A stretch of DNA of 64,000 nt from Avena insularis. Taxonomy: Eukaryota > Streptophyta > Magnoliopsida > Poales > Poaceae. The position numbers and the translations under genes were made by a program. Below the pieces are notes generated by a model. It was not told where the DNA came from. It ran no database searches and worked only from the letters and a program-made list of their open reading frames with translations. Position 1 is the first letter of the stretch. Each line of letters starts with the position of its first letter. Location: contig CM042696.1 of assembly GCA_023614405.1 (NCBI GenBank), forward strand, positions 333,985,211 through 334,049,210. Reading direction: 5' to 3'. This document shows positions 38,512 through 53,078 of the stretch, one piece after another.

Positions 38512-40650
38512 GTGTTCTTATCATTAACCCCAGATGGATCCACCGGTGTCATTGCATGTCTGCTCTTTTCATTAACCATAGCTAGAGTCATTGCATGTGT
38601 GCTCTTTTCACAAACCACATATCACCAGAGTCATTGCATGTGTGTTCTTCTCACAGACCACATATCACCTGTGTCATTGCATGTGTGTTCTTCCCAAAGA
38701 CCACACATGGATCCACCAGTGTCATTGCATGTGTGTTCTTCTCACAAACCACACATGGATCCACCGGTGTCATTGCATGTCTGCTCTTCTCATTAACCAC
38801 AACTAGAGTCATTGCATGTCTGTTCTTTTCACAAACCACATATCACCAGAGTCATTGCATGTGTGTTCTTCCCATGAACCACACATGGATCCACCTGTGT
38901 CATTGCATGTGTGTTCTTCCCATGAACCACACATGGATCCACCGGTGTCATTGCATGTGTGTTCTTCTCACAAACCACACATGGATCCACCCAGTGTCAT
39001 CGCATGTGTGTTTTTCCCATGAACCACACATGGCTCCACAAGTGTTGTTGCATGTCTGCTCTTTTCATGAACCATAGCTAGAGTCATTGGATGTGTGTTC
39101 TTCTCACAGACCACATATCACAAGTGTCATTGCATGTGTGTTCTTCCCAAAGAACACATGGATCCTGATGTCATTGCATGTGTGTTCTTCTCACAAACCA
39201 TATCATGAACCACACCGAGTGTCATTGCATGTGTGTTCTTCCCATCAACCACACATGGATCCACCAGTGTCATTGTATGTCTGTTCTTTTCATTAACCAC
39301 AGCTAGAGTCATTGCATGTGTGTTCTTCTCACAAACCACGTATCACCGGTGTCTATGCATGTGTGTTCTTCCCATGAACCACATATGCATCCACCAGTGT
39401 CATTGCATGTGTGTTCTTCCCATAGACCACACATGGATCCACCAGTGTAATTGCATGTCTGCTCTTCTCATGAAGCACGGCTAGAGTCATTGCATGTCAG
39501 TTCTTTTCACAAACCACATATCTCCAGAGTCATTGCATGTGTGTTCTTCCCATGAAGCACATCCAGTGGCATTGCATCTGTGTTCTTATCATTAACCCCA
39601 GATGGATCCACCGGTGTCATTGCATGTCTGCTCTTTTCATTAACCATAGCTAGAGTCATTGCATGTGTGCTCTTTTCACAAACCACATATCACCAGAGTC
39701 ATTGCATGTGTGTTCTTCTCACAGACCCCATATCACCTGTGTCATTGCATGTGTGTTCTTCCCAAAGACCACACATGGATCCACCAGTGTCATTGCATGT
39801 GTGTTCTTCTCACAAACCACACATGGATCCACCGTGTCATTGCATGTCTGCTCTTCTCATTAACCACTTCTAGAGTCATTGCATGTCTGTTCTTTTCACA
39901 AACCACATATCACTAGAGTCATTGCATGTGTGTTCTTCCCATGAACCACACATGGATCCACCTGTGTCATTGCATGTGTGTTCTTCCCATGAACCACACA
40001 TGGATCCACCGGTGTCATTGCATGTGTGTTCTTCTCACAAACCACACATGGATCCACCCAGTGTCATCGCATGTGTGTTTTTCCCATGAACCACACATGG
40101 CTCCACCAGTGTTGTTGCATGTCTGCTCTTTTCATGAACCATAGCTAGAGTCATTGGATGTGTGTTCTTCTCACAGACCACATATCACAAGTGTCATTGC
40201 ATGTGTGTTCTTCCCAAAGACCACACATGGATCCACCAGTGTCATTGCATGTGTGTTCTTCTCACAACCCATATCATGAACCACACCGAGTGTCATTACA
40301 TGTGTGTTCTTCCCATCAACCACACATGGATCCACCAGTGTCATTGTATGTCTGTTCTTTTCATTAACCACAGCTAGAGTCATTGCATTTGTGTTCTTCT
40401 CACAAACCACGTATCACCGGTGTCTATGCATGTGTGTTCTTCCCATGAACCACGCATGCATCCACCAGTGTCATTGCATGTGTGTTCTTCCCATAGACCA
40501 CACATGGATCCACCAGTGTAATTGCATGTCTGCTCTTCTCATTAACCACGGCTAGAGTCATTGCTTGTCAGTTCTTTTCACAAACCACATATCACCAGAG
40601 TCATTGCATGTGTGTTCTTCCCATGAAGCACATCCAGTGTCATTGCATCT
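38512..40650 (-). repeat. Higher-order unit of 2.14 kb, copy 2
   Basis: Nearly identical to the flanking copies. The second half shares a one-base shortened unit (TCCACCGTGTCATTGC near 39831) with 37693, a private variant that shows they derive from the same event. A third, partial copy runs from 40651 to about 42110 and diverges after a short insertion near 41345. Confidence 0.8.
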
Positions 40651-43600
40651 ATGTTCTTATCATTAACCCCAGATGGATCCACCGGTGTCATTGCATGTCT
40701 TCTCTTTTCATTAACCATAGCTAGAGTCATTGCATGTGTGCTCTTTTCACAAACCACATATCACCAGAGTCATTGCATGTGTGTTCTTCTCACAGACCAC
40801 ATATCACGTATGTCATTGCATGTGTGTTCTTCCCAAAGACCACACATGGATCCACCAGTGTCATTGCATGTGTGTTCTTCTCACAAACCAAACATGGATC
40901 CACCGGTGTCATTGCATGTCTGCTCTTCTCAGTAACCACAACTAGAGTCATTGCATGTCTGTTCTTTTCACAAACCACATATCACCAGAGTCATTGCATG
41001 TGTGTTCTTCCCATGAACCACACATGGATCCACCTGTGTCATTGCATGTGTGTTCTTCCCATGAACCACACATGGATCCACCGGTGTCATTGCATGTGTG
41101 TTCTTCTCACAAACCACACATGGATCCACCCAGTGTCATCGCTTGTGTGTTTTTCCCATGAACCACACATGGATCCACCAGTGTTGTTGCATGTCTGCTC
41201 TTTTCATGAACCATAGCTAGAGTCATTGGATGTGTGTTCTTCTCACAGACCACATATCACCAGTGTCATTGCATGTGTGTTCTTCCCAAAGAACACACAT
41301 GGATCCACCAGTGTCATTGCATGTGTGTTCTTCTCACAAACCATATCACATGGATCCACCAGTGTCATTGCATGTGTGTTCTTCTCACAAACCATATCAT
41401 GAACCACACCCAGTGTCATTGCATGTGTGTTCTTCCCATAAACCACACATGGATCCACCAGTGTCATTGTATTTCTGTTCTTTTCATTAACCACAGCTAG
41501 AGTCATTGCCTGTGTTCTTCTCACAAACCACGTATCACCGGTGTCTATGCATGTGTGTTCTTCCCATGAACCACACATGGATCCACCAGTGTCATTGCAT
41601 GTGTGTTCTTCCCATAGACCACACATGGATCCACCAGTGTAATTGCATGTCTGCTCTTCTCATGAAGCACGGCTAGAGTCATTGCATGTCAGTTCTTTTC
41701 ACAAACCACATATCTCCAGAGTCATTGCATGTGTGTTCTTCCCATGAAGCACATCCAGTGGCATTGCATCTGTGTTCTTATCATTAACCCCAGATGGATC
41801 CACCGGTGTCATTGCATGTCTGCTCTTTTCATTAACCATAGCTAGAGTCATTGCATGTGTGCTCTTCACAAACCACATATCACCAGAGTCATTGCATGTG
41901 TGTTCTTCTCACAGACCACATATCACCTGTGTCATTGCATGTGTGTTCTTCCCAAAGACCACACATGGATCCACCAGTGTCATTGCATGTGTGTTCTTCT
42001 CACAAACCACACATGGATCCACCGTGTCATTGCATGTCTGCTCTTCTCATTAACCACTTCTAGAGTCATTGCATGTCTGTTCTTTTCACAAACCACATAT
42101 CACTAGAGTCATTTCATGTGTGTTCTTCCCAAGAACCACATCCACCTGTGTCATTGCATGTGTTCTTCCCATTAACCACATGGATCCACAGTGTCATTGC
42201 ATGTCTTTTCATTAACCATAGCTAGAGTCATTGCATGTGTGCTCTTTTCAAACCATATCACAGAGTCATTGCATGTGTGTTCTTCTCACAGACCACATAT
42301 CACCTGTGTCATTGCATGTGTGTTCTTCCCAAAGACCACACATGGATCCACCAGTGTCATTGCATGTGTGTTCTTCTCACAAACCACACATGGATCCACT
42401 GGTGTCATTGCATGTCTGCTCTTCTCATTAACCACAACTAGAGTCATTGCATGTCTGTTCTTTTCACAAACCACATATCACTAGAGTCATTGCATGTGTG
42501 TTCTTCCCATGAACCACACATGGATCCACCGGTGTCATTGCATGTGTGTTCTTCCCATGAACCACACAAGGATCCACTGGTGTCATTGCATGTGTGTTCT
42601 TCTCACAAACCACACATGGATCCACCCAGTGTCATCGCATGTGTGTTCTTCCCATGAACCACACATGGATCCACCAGTGTCATTGCATGTCTGCTCCTAT
42701 CATGAACCATAGCTAGAGTCATTGGATGTGTGTTCTTCTCATAGACCACATATCACCAGTGTCATTGCATGTGTGTTCTTCTCAAAGAACACACATGGAT
42801 CCACCAGTGTCATTGCATGTGTGTTCTTCTCACAACCCATATCATGAACCACACCCAGTGTCATTGCATGTGTGTTCTTCTCACAAACCACACATGGATC
42901 CACCAGTGTCATTGCATGTGTGTTCTTCTCACAAACCATATCAAGAACCACACCTAGTGTCATTGCATGTGTGTTCTTCCCATAAACCACACATGGATCC
43001 ACCAGTGTCATTGTATGTATGTTCTTTTCATTAACCACAGCTAGAGTCATTGCATGTGTGTTCTTCTCACAAACCACGTATCACCGGTGTCTATGCATGT
43101 GTGTTCTTCCCATGAACCACACATGGATCCACCAGTGTCATTGCATGTGTGTTCTTCCCATAGACCACACATGGATCCACCGGTGTAATTGCATGTCTGC
43201 TCTTCTCATTAACCACAGCTAGAGTCATTGCATGTCTGTTCTTTTCACAAACCACATATCACCAGTGTCATTGCATGTGTGTTCTTCCCATGAACCACAC
43301 CCAGTGTCATTGCATGTGTGTTCTTATCATTAACCCCACATGGATCCACCGGTGTCATTGCATGTCTGCTCTTTTCATTAACCATAGCTAGAGTCATTGC
43401 ATGTGTGCTCTTCACAAACCACATATCACCAGAGTCATTGCATGTGTGTTCTTCTCAAAGACCACACATGGATCCACAAGTGTCATTGCATGTGTGTTCT
43501 TCCCATAGACCATATCATGGATCCACCAGTGTCATTGCATGTGTGTTATTCTCACAAACCACACATGGATCCACCGGTGTCATTGTATGTGCTCTTCTCA

Positions 43601-44205
43601 TTAACCACAGCTAGAGTCATTGCATGTGTTCTTTTCACAAACCACATATCACGGAGTGATTGCATGTGTTTTCTTCCCATGAACCACACATGGATCCAGT
43701 GTCATTGCATGTGTGTTCTTCCCATTAACCACACATGGATCCAACATTGTCATTGCATGTCTGCTCTTCTCATTAACCACAGCTAGAGTCATTGCGTGTC
43801 TGTTCTTTTCACAAACCACATATCACCAGAGTCATTGCATGTGTGTTCTTCTCACAGACCACACATGGATCCACTAGTGTCATTGCATGTGTGTTCTTCC
43901 CAAAGACCACACATGGATCCACCAGTGTCATTCCATGTGTGTTCTTCCCACAGACCACACATGGATCCACCAGTGTCATTGCATGTGTGTTCTTCCCATG
44001 AACCACACATGGATCCACAGTGTCATTGCATGTGTGTTCTTTCATGAACCACACATGGATCCACCGTGTCATTGGATGTGTGTTCTTCTCACAAACCACA
44101 TATCACCAGTGTCATTGCATGTGTGTTCTTCCCATGAACCACACATGGATCCACCAGTGTCATTGCATGTCTGCTCTTTTCATGAACCATAGCTAGAGTC
44201 ATTGC

Positions 44206-46100
44206 ATGTGTGTTCTTCTCACACACCACATATCACCAGTGTCATTGCATGTGTGTTCTTCCCAAAGACCACACATGGATCCACCAGTGTCATTGCATGT
44301 GTGTTCTTCTCACAAACCATATCATGAACCACACCAAGTGTCATTGCATGTGTGTTCTTCCCATCAACCACATATGGATCCACTAGTGTCATTGTATGTC
44401 TGTTCTTTTCATTAACCACAGCTAGAGTCATTGCATGTGTGTTCTTCTCAGAAACCACGTATCACCGGTGTCTATGCATGTGTGTTCTTCCCATGAACCA
44501 CACATGGATCCACTAGTGTCATTGCATGTGTGTTCTTCCCATAGACCACACATGGATCCACCGGTGTAATTGCATGTCTACTCTTCTCATTAACCACAGC
44601 TAGAGTCATTGCATGTTAGTTCTATTCACAAACCACATATCACCAGAGTCATTGCATGTGTGTTCTTCCCATGAAGCACATCCAGTGTCATTGCATCTGT
44701 ATTCTTATCATTAACCCCAGATGGATCCACCGGTGTCATTGCATGTCTGGTCTTTTCATTAACCATAGCTAGAGTCATTGCATGTGGCTCTTTTCACAAA
44801 CCACATATCACCAGAGTCATTGCATGTGTGTTCTTCTCACAGACCACATATCACCTGTGTCATTGCATGTGTGTTCTTCCCAAAGACCACACATGGATCC
44901 ACCAGTGTCATTTCATGTGTGTTCTTCTCACAAACCACACATGGATCCACCGGTGTCATTGCATGTCTGCTCTTCTCATTAACCACAACTAGAGTCATTG
45001 CATGTCTGTTCTTTTCACAAACCACATATCACTAGAGGCATTGCATGTGTGTTCTTCCCATGAACCACACATGGATCCACCGGTGTCATTGCATGTGTGT
45101 TCTTCCCCTGAACCACACATGGATCCACCGGTGTCATTGCATGTGTGTTCTTCTCACAAACCACACATGGATCCACCCAGTGTCATCGCATGTGTGTTCT
45201 TCCCATGAACCACACATGGATCCACCGGTGTCATTGCATGTGTGTTCTTCCCCTGAACCACACATGGATCCACCGGTGTCATTGCATGTGTGTTCTTCTC
45301 ACAAACCACACATGGATCCACCAGTGTCATTGCATGTGTGTTCTTCCCATGAACCACACATGGATCCACCAGTGTCATTGCATGTCTGCTCCTTTCATGA
45401 ACCATAGCTAGAGTCATTGGATGTGTGTTCTTCTCACAGACCACATATCACCAGTGTCATTGCATGTGTGTTCTTCCCAAAGACCACACATGGATCCACT
45501 AGTGTCATTGTATGTGTGTTCTTCTCACAAACCATATCATGAACCACACCCAGTGTCATTGCATGTGTGTTCTTCTCACAAACCACACATGGATCCACTA
45601 GTGTCATTGCATGTGTGTTATTCTCACAAACCATATCATGAACCACACCCAGTGTCATTGCATGTGTGTTCTTCCCATAAACCACACATGGATCCACCAG
45701 TGTCATTATATGTCTGTTCTTTTCATTAACCACAGCTAGAGTCATTGCCTGTGTGTTCTTCTCACAAACCATGTATCACCAGTGTCTATGCATGTGTGTT
45801 CTTCCCATGAACCACACATGGATCCACCAGTGTCATTGCATGTGTGTTCTTCCCATAGACCACACATGGATCCACCAGTGTAATTGCATGTCTGCTCTTC
45901 TCATGAAGCACGGCTAGAGTCATTGCATGTCAGTTCTTTTCACAAACCACATATCTCCAGAGTCATTGCATGTGTGTTCTTCCCATGAAGCACATCCAGT
46001 GGCATTGCATCTGTGTTCTTATCATTAACCCCAGATGGATCCACCGGTGTCATTGCATGTCTGCTCTTTTCATTAACCATAGCTAGAGTCATTGCATGTG
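44206..46100 (-). repeat. Duplication of about 1.9 kb, partner at 46644-48536
   Basis: Offset 2438 falling to 2436. Shared private variants include GCATGTGGCTCTTTTC (44782, 47220) and CATTTCATGTGTG (44910, 47348). The intervening part contains an extra pair of CACATATCACC units (46250-46310). Confidence 0.75.
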
Positions 46101-49100
46101 TGCTCTTTTCACAAACCACATATCACCAGAGTCATTGCATGTGTGTTCTTCTCACAGACCACATATCACCTGTGTCATTGCATGTGTGTTCTTCCCAAAG
46201 ACCACACATGGATCCACCAGTGTCATTGCATGTGTGTTCTTCTCACAAACCACATATCACCAGAGTCATTGCATGTGTGTTCTTCTCACAGACCACATAT
46301 CACCTGTGTCATTGCATGTGTGTTCTTCCCAAAGACCACACATGGATCCACCAGTGTCATTGCATGTGTGTTCTTCCCATAGACCATACATGGATCCACC
46401 AGTGTCATTGCATGTGTGTTCTTCCCATGAACCACACATGGATCCACCGGTGTCATTGCATGTGTGTTCTTCCCATGAACCACACATGGATCCACCGGTG
46501 TCATTGCATGTGTGTTCTTCTCACAAACCACACATGGATCCACCCAGTGTCATCGCATGTGTGTTTTTCCCATGAACCACACATGGATCCACCAGTGGTG
46601 TTGCATGTCTGCTCTTTTCATGAACCATAGCTAGAGTCATTGGATGTGTGTTCTTCTCACAGACCACATATCACCAGTGTCATTGCATGTGTGTTCTTCC
46701 CAAAGACCACACATGGATCCACCAGTGTCATTGCATGTGTGTTCTTCTCACAAACCATATCATGAACCACACCAAGTGTCATTGCATGTGTGTTCTTCCC
46801 ATCAACCACATATGGATCCACCAGTGTCATTGTATGTCTGTTCTTTTCATTAACCACAGCTAGAGTCATTGCATGTGTGTTCTTCTCACAAACCACGTAT
46901 CACCGGTGTCTATGCATGTGTGTTCTTCCCATGAACCACACATGGATCCACCAGTGTCATTGCATGTGTGTTCTTCCCATAGACCACACATGGATCCACC
47001 AGTGTAATTGCATGTCTGCTCTTCTCATTAACCAGGGCTAGAGTCATTGCATGTTAGTTCTATTCACAAACCACATATCACCAGAGTCATTGCATGTGTG
47101 TTCTTCCCATGAAGCACATCCAGTGTCATTGCATCTGTATTCTTATCATTAACCCCAGATGGATCCACCGGTGTCATTGCATGTCTGGTCTTTTCATTAA
47201 CCATAGCTAGAGTCATTGCATGTGGCTCTTTTCACAAACCACATATCACCAGAGTCATTGCATGTGTGTTCTTCTCACAGACCACATATCACCTGTGTCA
47301 TTGCATGTGTGTTCTTCCCAAAGACCACACATGGATCCACCAGTGTCATTTCATGTGTGTTCTTCTCACAAACCACACATGGATCCACCGGTGTCATTGC
47401 ATGTCTGCTCTTCTCATTAACCACAACTAGAGTCATTGCATGTCTGTTCTTTTCACAAACCACATATCACTAGAGTCATTGCATGTGTGTTCTTCCCATG
47501 AACCACACATGGATCCACCAGTGTCATTGCATGTGTGTTCTTCCCATGAACCACACATGGATCCACTGGTGTCATTGCATGTGTGTTCTTCTCACAAACC
47601 ACACATCGATCCATCAGGTCATCGCATGTGTGTTCTTCCCATGAACCACACATGGATCCACAGTGTCATTGCATGTGTGTTCTTCCCCTGAACCACACAT
47701 GGATCCACCGGTGTCATTGCATGTGTGTTCTTCTCACAAACCACACATGGATCCACCCAGTGTCATCGCATGTGTGTTCTTCCCATGAACCACACATGGA
47801 TCCACCAGTGTCATTGCATGTCTGCTCCTTTCATGAACCACAGCTAGAGTCATTGGATGTGTGTTCTTCTCACAGACCACATATCACCAGTGTCATTGCA
47901 TGTGTGTTCTTCCCAAAGACCACACATGGATCCACCAGTGTCATTGCATGTGTGTTCTTCTCACAAACCATATCATGAACCACACCCAGTGTCATTGCAT
48001 GTGTGTTCTTCTCACAAACCACACATGGATCCACTAGTGTCATTGCATGTGTGTTATTCTCACAAACCATATCATGAACCACACCCAGTGTCATTGCATG
48101 TGTGTTCTTCCCATAAACCACACATGGATCCACTAGTGTCATTATATGTCTGTTCTTTTCATTAACCACAGCTAGAATCATTGCCTGTGTGTTCTTCTCA
48201 CAAACCACGTATCACCGGTGTCTATGCATGTGTGTTCTTCCCATGAACCACACATGGATCCACCAGTGTCATTGCATGTGTGTTCTTCCCATAGACCACA
48301 CATGGATCCACCAGTGTAATTGCATGTCTGCTCTTCTCATGAAGCACGGCTAGAGTCATTGCATGTCAGTTCTTTTCACAAACCACATATCTCCAGAGTC
48401 ATTGCATGTGTGTTCTTCCCATGAAGCACATCCAGTGGCATTGCATCTGTGTTCTTATCATTAACCCCAGATGGATCCACCGGTGTCATTGCATGTCTGC
48501 TCTTTTCATTAACCATAGCTAGAGTCATTGCATGTGTGCTCTTCACAAACCACATATCACCAGAGTCATTGCATGTGTGTTCTTCTCACAGACCACATAT
48601 CACCTGTGTCATTGCATGTGTGTTCTTCCCAAAGACCACACATGGATCCACCAGTGTCATTGCATGTGTGTTCTTCTCACAAACCACACATGGATCCACC
48701 GGTGTCATTCCATGTCTGCTCTTCTCATTAACCACAGCTAGAGTCATTGCATGTCCGTTCTTTTCACAAACCACATATCACCAGAGTGATTGCATGTGTT
48801 TTCTTCCCATGAACCACACCCAGTGACATTGCATGTGTGTTCTTATCATTAACCCCACATGGATCCACCGTTGTCATTGCATGTCTTCTCTTTTCATTAA
48901 CCACAGCTAGAGTCATTGCATGTGTACTCTTTTCACAAACCACATATCACCAGAGTCATTGCATGTGTGTTCTTCTCACAGACCACATATCACCTGTGTC
49001 ATTGCATGTGTGTTCTTCCCGAAGACTACACATGGATCCACCAGTGTCATTGCATTTGTGTTCTTCCCATAGACCATACATGGATCCACCGGTGTCATTG

Positions 49101-50499
49101 CATGTGTGTTCTTCCCATGAACCACACATGGATCCACCGGTGTCATTGCATGTGTGTTCTTCCCATGAACCACACATGGATCCACCGGTGTCATTGCATG
49201 TGTGTTCTTCTCACAAACCACACATGGATCCACCCAGTGTCATCGCATGTGTGTTCTTCCCATGAACCACACATGGATCCACCAGTGTCATTGCATGTCT
49301 GCTCCTTTCATGAACCACATCTAGAGTCATTGGATGTGTGTTCTTCTCATAGACCACATATCACCAGTGTCATTGCATGTGTGTTCTTCCCAAAGACCAC
49401 ACATGGATCCACCAGTGTCACTGCATGTGTGTTCTTCTCACAAACCATATCATGAACCACACCCAGTGTCATTGCATGTGTGTTCTTCTCACAGACCACA
49501 CATGGATCCACCAGTGTCATTGCATGTGTGTTCTTCTCACAAACCATATCATGAACCACACCTAGTGTCATTGCATGTGTGTTCTTCCCATGAACCACAC
49601 ATGGATCCACTAGTGTCATTGCATGTGTGTTCTTCCCATAGACCACACATGGGTCCACCAGTGTAATTGCATGTCTGCTCTTCTCATTAACCACATCTAG
49701 AGTCATTGCATGTCTGTTCTTTTCACATACCACATATCACCAGAGTCATTGCATGTGTGTTCTTCCCATGAACCACACCTAGTGATATTGCATGTGTGTT
49801 CTTATCATTAACCCCACATGGATCCACCGGTGTCATTGCATGTCTGCTCTTTTCATTAACCACAGATAGAGTCATTGCATGTGTGCTCTTTTCAGAAACC
49901 ACATATCACCAGAGTCCTTGCATGTGTGTTCTTCTCACAGACCATATATCACCTGTGTCATTGCATGTGTGTTTTCCCAAAGACCACACATGGATCCACC
50001 AGTGTCATTGCATGTGTGTTCTTCCCACAGACCACACATGGATCCACCGGTGTCATTGCATGTGTTTTCTTCCCATGAACCACACATGGATCCACTGGTG
50101 TCATTGTATGTCTGCTCTTCCCATGAACCACAACTAGAGTCATCGCATGCGTGCTCTTTTCATGAACCACAGCTAGAGTCATTGATGTGTGTTCTTCTTA
50201 CAAACCATATCATGAACCACACCCAGTGTCATTGCATGTGTGTTCTTCTCACAAACCACACTTGGATCCACCGGTGTCATTGAATGTCTGCTCTTCTCAT
50301 TAACCATATCTAGAGTCATTGCATGTCTGTTCTTTTCACAAACCACATATCACCAGAGTCATTGCATGTGTGTTCTTCCCATGAACCACAGATGGATCCA
50401 CCAGTGTCATTGCATGTATGTTCTTCTCACAAACCACACATGGATCCACCTAGTGTCATCGCATGTGTGTTCTTCCCATGAACCACACATGGATCCACC

Positions 50500-51260
50500 A
50501 GTGTCATTGCATGTCTGCTCTTTTCATGAACCACAGCTAGAGTCATTGGGTGTGTGTTCTTTTCACAGACCACATATCACAAGTGTCATTGCATGTGTGT
50601 TCTTCTCACAAACCATATCATGAACCACACCCAGTGTCATTGCATGGGTGTTCTTCTCACAGACCACACACGGATCCACCCAGTGTCATTGCATGTGTGT
50701 TCTTCTCACAAACTATATCATGAACCACACCTACTGTCATTGCATGTGTGTTGTCCCATGAACCACACATGGATCCACCAGTGTCATTGCATGTGTGTTC
50801 TTCCCACAGACCACACATGGATCCAACAGTGTCATTGCATGTGTGTTCTTCCCATGGACCACACATGGATCCACCAGTGTCATTGCATGTCTGCTCTTTT
50901 TATGAACCACAGCTAGAGTCATTGGATGTGTGTTCTTCTCACAGACCACATATCACCAGTGTCATTGCATGTGTGTTCTTCCCAAAGACCACACATGGAT
51001 CCACCAGTGTCATTGCATGTGTGTTCTTCTCACAAACCATATCATGAACCACACCCAGTGTCATTGCATGTGTGTTCTTCTCATAGACCACACATGGATC
51101 CACCAGTGTGATTGCATGTGTGTTCTTCTCACAGACCATATCATGAACCACACCTAGTGTCATTGCATGCGTGTTCTTCCCATGAACCACACATGGATCC
51201 ACCGGTGTCATTGCATGTCTGCTCTTTTCATTAACCACAGCTAGAGTCATTGCATGTGTG
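50500..51260 (-). repeat. Tandem duplication with 834-bp period, partner 51334-52094
   Basis: The markers CATTGGGTGTGTGTTC and CACAAACTATATCATG recur exactly 834 bp apart, together with GTCCCATGAACC without the usual TTCTT. Confidence 0.75.
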
Positions 51261-52657
51261 TTCTTCTGACAAACCACGTATCACCGGTGTCTATGCATGT
51301 GTGTTCTTCCCAAAGACCACACATGGATCCACAAGTGTCATTGCATGTCTGCTCTTTTCATGAACCACAGCTAGAGTCATTGGGTGTGTGTTCTTTTCAC
51401 AGACCACATATGACAAGTGTCATTGCATGTGTGTTCTTCTCACAAACCATATCATGAACCACACCCAGTGTCATTGCATGGGTGTTCTTCTCACAGACCA
51501 CACACGAATCCACCCAGTGTCATTGCATGTGTGTTCTTCTCACAAACTATATCATGAACCACACCTAGTGTCATTGCATGTGTATTGTCCCATGAACCAC
51601 ACATGGATCCACCAGTGTCATTGCATGTGTGTTCTTCCCACAGACCACACATGGATCCAACAGTGTCATTGCATGTGTGTTCTTCCCATGGACCACACAT
51701 GGATCCACCAGTGTCATTGCATGTCTGCTCCTTTTATGAACCACAGCTAGAGTCATTGGATGTGTGTTCTTATCACAGACCACATATCACCAGTGTCATT
51801 GCATGTGTGTTCTTCCCAAAGACCACACATGGATCCACCAGTGTCATTGCATGTGTGTTCTTCTCACAAACCATATCATGAACCACAGCTAGTGTCATTG
51901 CATGTGTGTTCTTCTCACAGACCACACATGGATCCACCAGTGTGATTGCATGTGTGATCTTCTCACAGACCATATCATGAACCACACCTAGTGTCATTGC
52001 ATGTGTGTTCTTCCCATGAACCACACATGGATCCACCGGTGTCATTGCATGTCTGCTCTTTTCATTAACCACAGCTAGAGTCATTGCATGTGTGTTCTTC
52101 TGACAAACCACATATCACCGGAGTCATTGCATGTGTGTTCTTCCCAAAGACCACACATGGATCCACAAGTGTCGTTGCATGTGTGTTCTTCCCACAGACC
52201 ACACTTGGATCCACCAGTGTCGGTTCATGTGTGTTCTTCCCATGAACCACACATGGATCCACCAGTGTCATTGTATGTCTGCTCTTCCCATGAACCACAG
52301 CTAGAGTCATCGCATGCGTGCTCTTTTCACAAACCACAGCTAGAGTCATTGCATGGGTGTTCTTCTTACAAACCATATCATGAACCACACCCAGTGTCAT
52401 TGCATGTGTGTTCTTCTCACAAACTACACATGGATCCACCGGTCTCATTGCATGTCTGCTCTTCTCATTAACCACAGCTAGAGTCATTGCATGTCTGTTC
52501 TTTTCACAAACCACATATCACCAGAGTCATTGCATGTGTGTTCTTCCCATAAACCACATATCACCAGTGTAATTGCATGTCTGCCCTTCTCATTATCCAC
52601 AGCTAGATCCACCCGTGTCATTGGATGCATGTTCTTTTCATAAACTGCGTATGGATA

Positions 52658-53078
52658 CTAATTAACCTTAGGAGAGCCCTAACCTTAGCGTTAGACCGAG
52701 TCTTCTAGAAGGCACGCCTAACACAGCTTGTTCGCTTGTTTATTGTTACATATGCGTCTGACGGGCGCTTGGACGATTGGGATGGTTTTCATGAGATCGA
52801 TCCGTGAGTAGTCTGTTCTGTGGCATGATTGGCCACTCTTTCTCTGGACAAACTGGCAACACCGGGGGCTCCCCTGTTGCGAGTGTCACGACTCACGAGT
52901 TGAGCGGGCCATATCCTAGTGTCACGTCCCCATTACTTATCTTCCTCCCCGTACTTCTCTTCCTTCCCCTCAAAGCCACATTCCCCACTTCACTCTCATC
53001 CTCCGCCAGAGTCGCAGTTTCGGCGCCGCCATCCCAATCCCCTCTCCGGCAGCCACCCCCCTCCCCTTCCCTCTCGCC
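52658..53078 (+). other. Low-copy region upstream of the coiled-coil relic
   Basis: The satellite fades out at about 52657. The rest is unrecognised up to a pyrimidine- and C-rich 5'-leader-like stretch (52920-53078) before the ATG at 53079. No independent gene seen. Confidence 0.45.

Larger units (their letters stand above)
30458..52657 (-). repeat. Satellite block 2, inverted relative to block 1
   Basis: Same family as block 1 read from the other strand. The plus strand shows GTGTCATTGCATGTGTG, then TTCTTCCCATGAAC, then CACACATGGATCCACC (48 bp). Other types are 43 bp (AGAGTCATTGCATGTC then CACATATCACC), about 51 bp (CCATATCATGAACCACACCC) and units with TCATTAACCACAGCTAGAG. The 8-14-8 dyad is kept (30503-30510 with 30525-30532). 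About 470 units by length. It ends at about 52657 in degenerate units. No gene is credible here. Confidence 0.97.
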
